NCBI GenBank assembly: GCA_963795555.1
Contig: CAWCHZ010000002.1
Span: 1,488,001-1,552,000 of the forward strand
Length of the DNA: 64,000 nucleotides
Origin: CAWCHZ01 sp963795555
GTDB taxonomy: Bacteria; Actinomycetota; Thermoleophilia; Solirubrobacterales; Solirubrobacteraceae
Direction of reading: 5' to 3'
A model generated the notes under the pieces. That model ran no database searches, had not been told where the DNA came from, and saw only the letters and a list, made by a program, of their open reading frames with translations. Of this stretch, positions 60,051-64,000 are shown one piece after another. How positions within the stretch are numbered: position 1 is the stretch's first letter; each line of letters starts with the position of its first letter. Position numbers and translations under genes: made by a program.

Positions 60051-62059
60051 GCGCCACGACCTTCGCCTGGATCGCGCTGGCGGCGCCGCTGGTGGGCACG
60101 CTGGCGATCGCGCTCGGCTGGCGGGCGCTGCCGGGCCGCAGCGCGGGCTGGTTGGGGACGCTGGCGATCGCCGTCTCCTTCGCCGCCGGCATCGCCGCTC
60201 TGGTCGACATCGAGGGGCGCGGCGCCAGCCATCGTCAGCTCGTCTCGACGGGCTGGAGCTATGCGGTGACGAGCGGCGTGGACGCCAAGCTCTCGCTCCT
60301 CGTCGACCCGCTCTCGATCCTGATGGTGCTCGTCGTCGCCGGCGTCTCGATGCTGATCCATCTCTACTCGGTGTCCTATATGCACGAGGACCGCGGCTAC
60401 CGGCGCTTCTTCGCGTACCTCAACTTCTTCGTCTTCTCGATGCTGCTGCTGGTGCTCGGCGGCAACTTCGTCGTGCTGATCATCGGCTGGGCGCTCGTCG
60501 GCGCGGCCTCCTACCTGCTGATCTCGTTCTGGTACCGCCGCAACACCGCCACGCGGGCCGGCATCAAGGCCTTCGTGATCAACGTCGTCGGCGACGTCGG
60601 TCTGGTGCTCGGGACCTTCTTCATCTTCAAGCACACGCACACGCTCGACTTCCTGCACGTCTTCCGCGACACCCACAGCGCCTTCGCTCACAACGACGGC
60701 GATCTGATCGCCGGCTGCGTGCTGCTGCTCGTCGGCGCATTCGCCAAGTCGGCCCAGATCCCGCTGCACACCTGGCTGCCCGACGCGATGGAGGGACCGA
60801 CGCCCGTCTCGGCGCTGATCCACGCCGCGACGATGGTGACCGCCGGCGTCTACCTGATCGCGCGCATGCACCCGCTCTTCGAGCGTGCGCCGGCGGCCGC
60901 CGACGTTGGCGCCGTGATCGGCTGCTTGACGCTGCTGATGGCCGCGACGGTCGCGCTGGTCGTCACCGACGTCAAACGGATCATCGCCTACTCGACGATG
61001 TCACAGATCGGCTACATGATCATGGGCGTCTCCAGCGGCGCTTATGCCGCCGGCATGTTTCACCTGATGACGCACGCCTTCTTCAAGGCACTGCTGTTCA
61101 TGGCGGCCGGGTCGCTGATCGCGGCGATGGCCGGCAATCAGAGCCTCGACGCGATGTCGGGCTTTCGCCGCTCGCTGCCGTTCACCTTCGCCTGCTTCGT
61201 GATCGGCGGGCTGGCGCTCGCCGCGGTGCCGCCGTTCTCAGGCTACTTCTCCAAGGACGACATCTTGTTGTTCATCGCCAACCGCGGCGGCTGGCACTGG
61301 GCGCTGTGGGTGGTCGGCTACATCGCGGCGCTGCTGACCGCGATCTACACCTTCCGGCTGATCTTCCGCGCCTTTCTCGGCGCGCCCTGTGCCGAGGCCG
61401 CCGAGCTCGAGCACGGTCACCTGCGCCATCTCGATGTGCCGCGCAACCCGGTCACCGGCGAGCAAGAGGACACCGATGTCGGCTTCCCGGGGGCCGGTCA
61501 CTTCATCGCCGAGCGCGAGCTGCCAATGAAGGCTGCGATGGGGATGCTCGCGCTTGCTGCCACGCTCGCCGGGCTGATCCAGATCCCCAAGATCGACGCC
61601 GTGATCTCCAACTTCCTCGCGCCGAGCTTTGGTGATTCGAGCCTCTATACGCGCGAGGCGCCGACCAGCCTGCTGGTCGTGGGGCTGATCGTGGGCGCCG
61701 TGATCGCCGTCGCCGGCATCTGGATCGCCCACCGGATCTGGGTGCGCCAGCCGCGCCTCGCCACACAGGCGCGCCGGCGCTTGGCCCCGCTGTATCAGCT
61801 GACGAGCAACAAGTGGTACTTCGACGAGCTGCTCGACCTCGGCTTCGTGCGACCGGCGGCCTGGGCCGGGCGCTTCTTTGCGCGCAGCTTCGAGCGCATC
61901 GTGGTCGATGGTCTGCTCGTCGGCGGCACGACGGGTGTCATCCGCGCCGCCTCCGCGGTCGTGCGCGGGTCCGAGAACGGGCTGCTGCGCTCCTACGCCG
62001 CGCTGCTCGTCGTCGGCCTCGCCGGCGTGCTCCTCTACTTCCTGATCTTCGCGTCGTGA
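60047..62059 (+). CDS. nuoL: NADH-quinone oxidoreductase subunit L
   Basis: 670 residues, the distal antiporter-like subunit with about sixteen spans. LLVDPLSILMVLVVAGVSMLIHLYSVSYM, HTWLPDAMEGPTPVSALIHAATMVTAGVYL and the Lys/His residues of the proton path are present. A long C-terminal lateral-helix region follows. The start is the ATG at 60047. A short frame joins it to nuoM. Confidence 0.96.
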   Translation: MSATTFAWIALAAPLVGTLAIALGWRALPGRSAGWLGTLAIAVSFAAGIAALVDIEGRGASHRQLVSTGWSYAVTSGVDAKLSLLVDPLSILMVLVVAGVSMLIHLYSVSYMHEDRGYRRFFAYLNFFVFSMLLLVLGGNFVVLIIGWALVGAASYLLISFWYRRNTATRAGIKAFVINVVGDVGLVLGTFFIFKHTHTLDFLHVFRDTHSAFAHNDGDLIAGCVLLLVGAFAKSAQIPLHTWLPDAMEGPTPVSALIHAATMVTAGVYLIARMHPLFERAPAAADVGAVIGCLTLLMAATVALVVTDVKRIIAYSTMSQIGYMIMGVSSGAYAAGMFHLMTHAFFKALLFMAAGSLIAAMAGNQSLDAMSGFRRSLPFTFACFVIGGLALAAVPPFSGYFSKDDILLFIANRGGWHWALWVVGYIAALLTAIYTFRLIFRAFLGAPCAEAAELEHGHLRHLDVPRNPVTGEQEDTDVGFPGAGHFIAERELPMKAAMGMLALAATLAGLIQIPKIDAVISNFLAPSFGDSSLYTREAPTSLLVVGLIVGAVIAVAGIWIAHRIWVRQPRLATQARRRLAPLYQLTSNKWYFDELLDLGFVRPAAWAGRFFARSFERIVVDGLLVGGTTGVIRAASAVVRGSENGLLRSYAALLVVGLAGVLLYFLIFAS

Positions 62060-62094
62060 TGCCGATGTCCAGCCTCCCCACCAACACCCGCTGA
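62058..62094 (+). other. Bridging micro-ORF (11 codons) between nuoL and nuoM
   Basis: MPMSSLPTNTR starts in the nuoL stop (TGATG) and ends in TGA 1 nt before the nuoM ATG at 62096. Confidence 0.35.
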
Positions 62095-62095
62095 G

Positions 62096-63619
62096 ATGCA
62101 CGCGAGCTCCGACTGGATCCTGTCGGTCCTGATCTGGCTGCCGCTCGCCGCCGGCCTGCTCGGCGCGCTCGCGCCGCGGGGCCTGAGCGGGCGTGTCACG
62201 CTGATCGGCTCGTGCGGTGCGCTGGGCATCGCGATCGGCCTGCTGATCGGCTTTCACTCCGGCCAGCACGGGCTTCAGTACGCGTTCGATCGGATCTGGA
62301 TCGCCCAGCTGGGCATCCACTACAAGCTCGGCATCGACGGCCTGAACGTCTTCCTCGTGCTGCTGACGGCGCTGCTGTTCAGCGTCGCCCTGATCTGGGC
62401 CAACCTGCGCGAGTGGGAGCGACCGCGCACCTTCTACTTCCATCTCGCACTCGCGCAGAGCGCCGTGCTGGGCGCCTTCTGTGCGCAGGATCTGGCGCTG
62501 TTCGTCGGCTTCTTCGATCTGATGCTGATCCCGTTCTACTTCCTCATCGGAGGATGGGGTGGGCGCCGGCGCGTCGCCGCGACGACCAAGCTCGTGATCT
62601 ACACGTTCGTCGGCTCGCTGCTGATGCTCGCCGGCGCGGTCGCCACCGGCGTGCTCGCCCAGCCCAGCGGTGGCGCGCTGTCCTTCGCGCTGTCCGATCT
62701 CGCCGCCCATCCGCTCGCGCGGGGGGACCAGGAGTGGATCTTCCTGCTGTTCGCGGCCGCGTTCTTGGTGAAGATGCCGGCGTTCCCGCTGCACGGCTGG
62801 ATGCCCGACGGCTACCGCGCGATGCCGCTGCCAGTGCTCTCGGTGTTCTCAGGGGTGCTGTCGAAGGTTGGCGCGTATGGCTTCCTGCGCATCGTGCTGC
62901 CGCTGTTCCCGGCGGCCAGCGTTCACTTCCAGACGCTGCTGCTGCTGATCGCGCTGGCCTCGATCCTCTACGGCTCGGCGATGGCCTTCACCCAGACCAA
63001 CACGCGGCTGATCATCGGCTACTCGTCCGTCGCGCAGCTTGGCTTCATCACGTTGGGGATCTTCTCGCTGCGTCAGACCGGCGCGCAGGGGTCGCTGCTG
63101 CAGATGGTCAACCACGGCCTGGTGACCGCGGCGCTGTTCTTCGTCGTCGCGCTGCTGGTGGCGCGCACCGGCTCCGAGGACCTGCGTGACATGGGCGGCC
63201 TGGCGCTGCGCGCGCCCGTGCTCGCGGCCGTCTTCCTGATCGTCGCACTCGCCACGCTGGCGATGCCCGGCTCGTCGAACTTCGTCGGCGAGGTGTTGAT
63301 CCTGCTGGGCGTCTTCCAGAGCAAGCTGGTCTTCGCGATCGTGGCGTTCACCGGCGTCGTGCTGGCGAGCGTCTACATGCTGCGCGCGTTCATCGGCGCG
63401 ATGCACAACCGCCTTGGCAGCCGCGCCGACTCGCGCGAGCTGACGGTCGCCGACGGCGTCGTGGTGCTGCCCCTGATCGCCTGCATCCTCGGCCTCGCCG
63501 TCTATCCCCAGCTGGAGCTCGAGCGGGCCGAGAGCTCGGTCGGCGCGAGCGTGCGGACGGCGCAGGCGCTGACGAGCACGCCGGTGGCCAGCACGGCGCA
63601 GATCGGGGCCGCGCGATGA
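62096..63619 (+). CDS. nuoM: NADH-quinone oxidoreductase subunit M
   Basis: 507 residues; antiporter-like subunit. KLGIDGLNVFLVLLTALLF, FPLHGWMPDGYRAMPLPVLSVFSGVLSKVGAYG and GYSSVAQLGFITLGIF are the typical proton-channel blocks. Its TGA overlaps the nuoN ATG (ATGA). Length is normal. Confidence 0.97.
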   Translation: MHASSDWILSVLIWLPLAAGLLGALAPRGLSGRVTLIGSCGALGIAIGLLIGFHSGQHGLQYAFDRIWIAQLGIHYKLGIDGLNVFLVLLTALLFSVALIWANLREWERPRTFYFHLALAQSAVLGAFCAQDLALFVGFFDLMLIPFYFLIGGWGGRRRVAATTKLVIYTFVGSLLMLAGAVATGVLAQPSGGALSFALSDLAAHPLARGDQEWIFLLFAAAFLVKMPAFPLHGWMPDGYRAMPLPVLSVFSGVLSKVGAYGFLRIVLPLFPAASVHFQTLLLLIALASILYGSAMAFTQTNTRLIIGYSSVAQLGFITLGIFSLRQTGAQGSLLQMVNHGLVTAALFFVVALLVARTGSEDLRDMGGLALRAPVLAAVFLIVALATLAMPGSSNFVGEVLILLGVFQSKLVFAIVAFTGVVLASVYMLRAFIGAMHNRLGSRADSRELTVADGVVVLPLIACILGLAVYPQLELERAESSVGASVRTAQALTSTPVASTAQIGAAR

Positions 63620-64000
63620 GCGTGCTGCTGGCGACCGTCAAGGGACCGCACGTCGACTTCGCGGCGCTCTCGCCGATCCTCGCGCTCGCTGGCGGCGCGA
63701 TGGTCGTCCTGCTGGTCGGGCTCGCGCGCGCTCCGCTGGCGCGGCGCACGGCCGTGCCAGCGCTGTCGGCGCTGACGTTGTGCGCGGCGATCGGCCTGAC
63801 GATCTGGCAGTGGCACGCCAACCATGCGATCGTCTCCGGCGCGCTCGCGGTCGACGACCTCGCGCTGGTGTTCGACCTCGTCTTCTACGTGACCGGCCTG
63901 GCCGTCGTGGTCCTCTCGCTTCGCGATGTTGCCCCGCGCGTCGCCGGCGAGGGCGAGCACCACAGCATGCTGCTGTCCTCGATCGCCGGCATGGCGCTGC
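63616..64000 (+). CDS. nuoN: NADH-quinone oxidoreductase subunit N, C-terminus off window
   Basis: First 128 codons only. Starts MSVLLATVKGPHVDFAALSP and shows the first two to three spans of NuoN. It is the last nuo gene seen and overlaps nuoM by ATGA. Confidence 0.93.
   Translation, partial: MSVLLATVKGPHVDFAALSPILALAGGAMVVLLVGLARAPLARRTAVPALSALTLCAAIGLTIWQWHANHAIVSGALAVDDLALVFDLVFYVTGLAVVVLSLRDVAPRVAGEGEHHSMLLSSIAGMAL

Overview
The window is very GC-rich, densely packed and rich in the word CGATCG. Complete nuoA-nuoM plus the start of nuoN, a TatA-type translocase, an LPFTG-tailed surface protein, an M29 aminopeptidase and many GTG starts suggest a high-GC actinobacterium. Thermoleophilia (Solirubrobacter/Conexibacter-like) is my best guess. 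This is inference; there is no rRNA or other marker to settle it.

Layout. 0-5 kb: the end of a beta-lactamase-fold hydrolase, a processive family-2 glycosyltransferase and a membrane-anchored GH18-like protein. 5-21 kb: what looks like a small biosynthetic island. It holds a flavin monooxygenase of the acyl-CoA dehydrogenase fold, a HemN-like radical SAM protein, a tryptophan-dioxygenase-like haem protein fused to an NTF2-like domain, a MOSC protein, a dead MFS/NRPS chimera, a TauD-like dioxygenase, a chorismate mutase, an FAD oxidoreductase, a one-module NRPS (C-A-T-TE, glycine-type code), an acyl-CoA dehydrogenase and an alpha/beta hydrolase. 21-25 kb: a ferric-reductase-like membrane protein, a phosphodiester glycosidase and a secreted clan-A glycosidase. 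25-34 kb: two tRNA-Ser genes, an M29 peptidase, surface proteins, a frameshifted cupin gene, tadA, a subtilase, a universal stress protein and a CpsB-type phosphatase. 34-39 kb: exopolysaccharide assembly (polyprenyl glycosylphosphotransferase, LPFTG protein, O-antigen-ligase-like protein). 39-46 kb: metallo-beta-lactamase/rhodanese protein, MobA fusion, GNAT, AraC and VOC genes, gene remnants and a Fic protein. 45-49 kb: tRNA-Arg, two more tRNA-Ser genes, tatA, serS, a cytochrome c and a degenerate cupredoxin. 50-64 kb: the nuo operon for respiratory complex I.

How the genes work together. The island could build an acylated or aromatic glycine product: chorismate mutase supplies an aromatic precursor, flavin, haem, Fe(II) and radical enzymes tailor it, and the single NRPS module adds glycine and releases the product. 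The polysaccharide genes make, polymerise and trim a surface polymer. All four tRNA-Ser isoacceptors seen lie in the window with seryl-tRNA synthetase, and TadA lies with its substrate tRNA-Arg(ACG).

The most unusual signal is at gene junctions. Several gaps between co-directional genes are bridged by very short open frames of 8-32 codons. They start in the stop codon of the upstream gene and/or stop in the start codon of the downstream gene (TGATG or ATGA). Some are made of tandem duplications of the start region. Every gap longer than 2 nt inside the nuo operon is bridged this way. In-frame minisatellites with periods of 24, 27 or 30 bp also occur in many genes.
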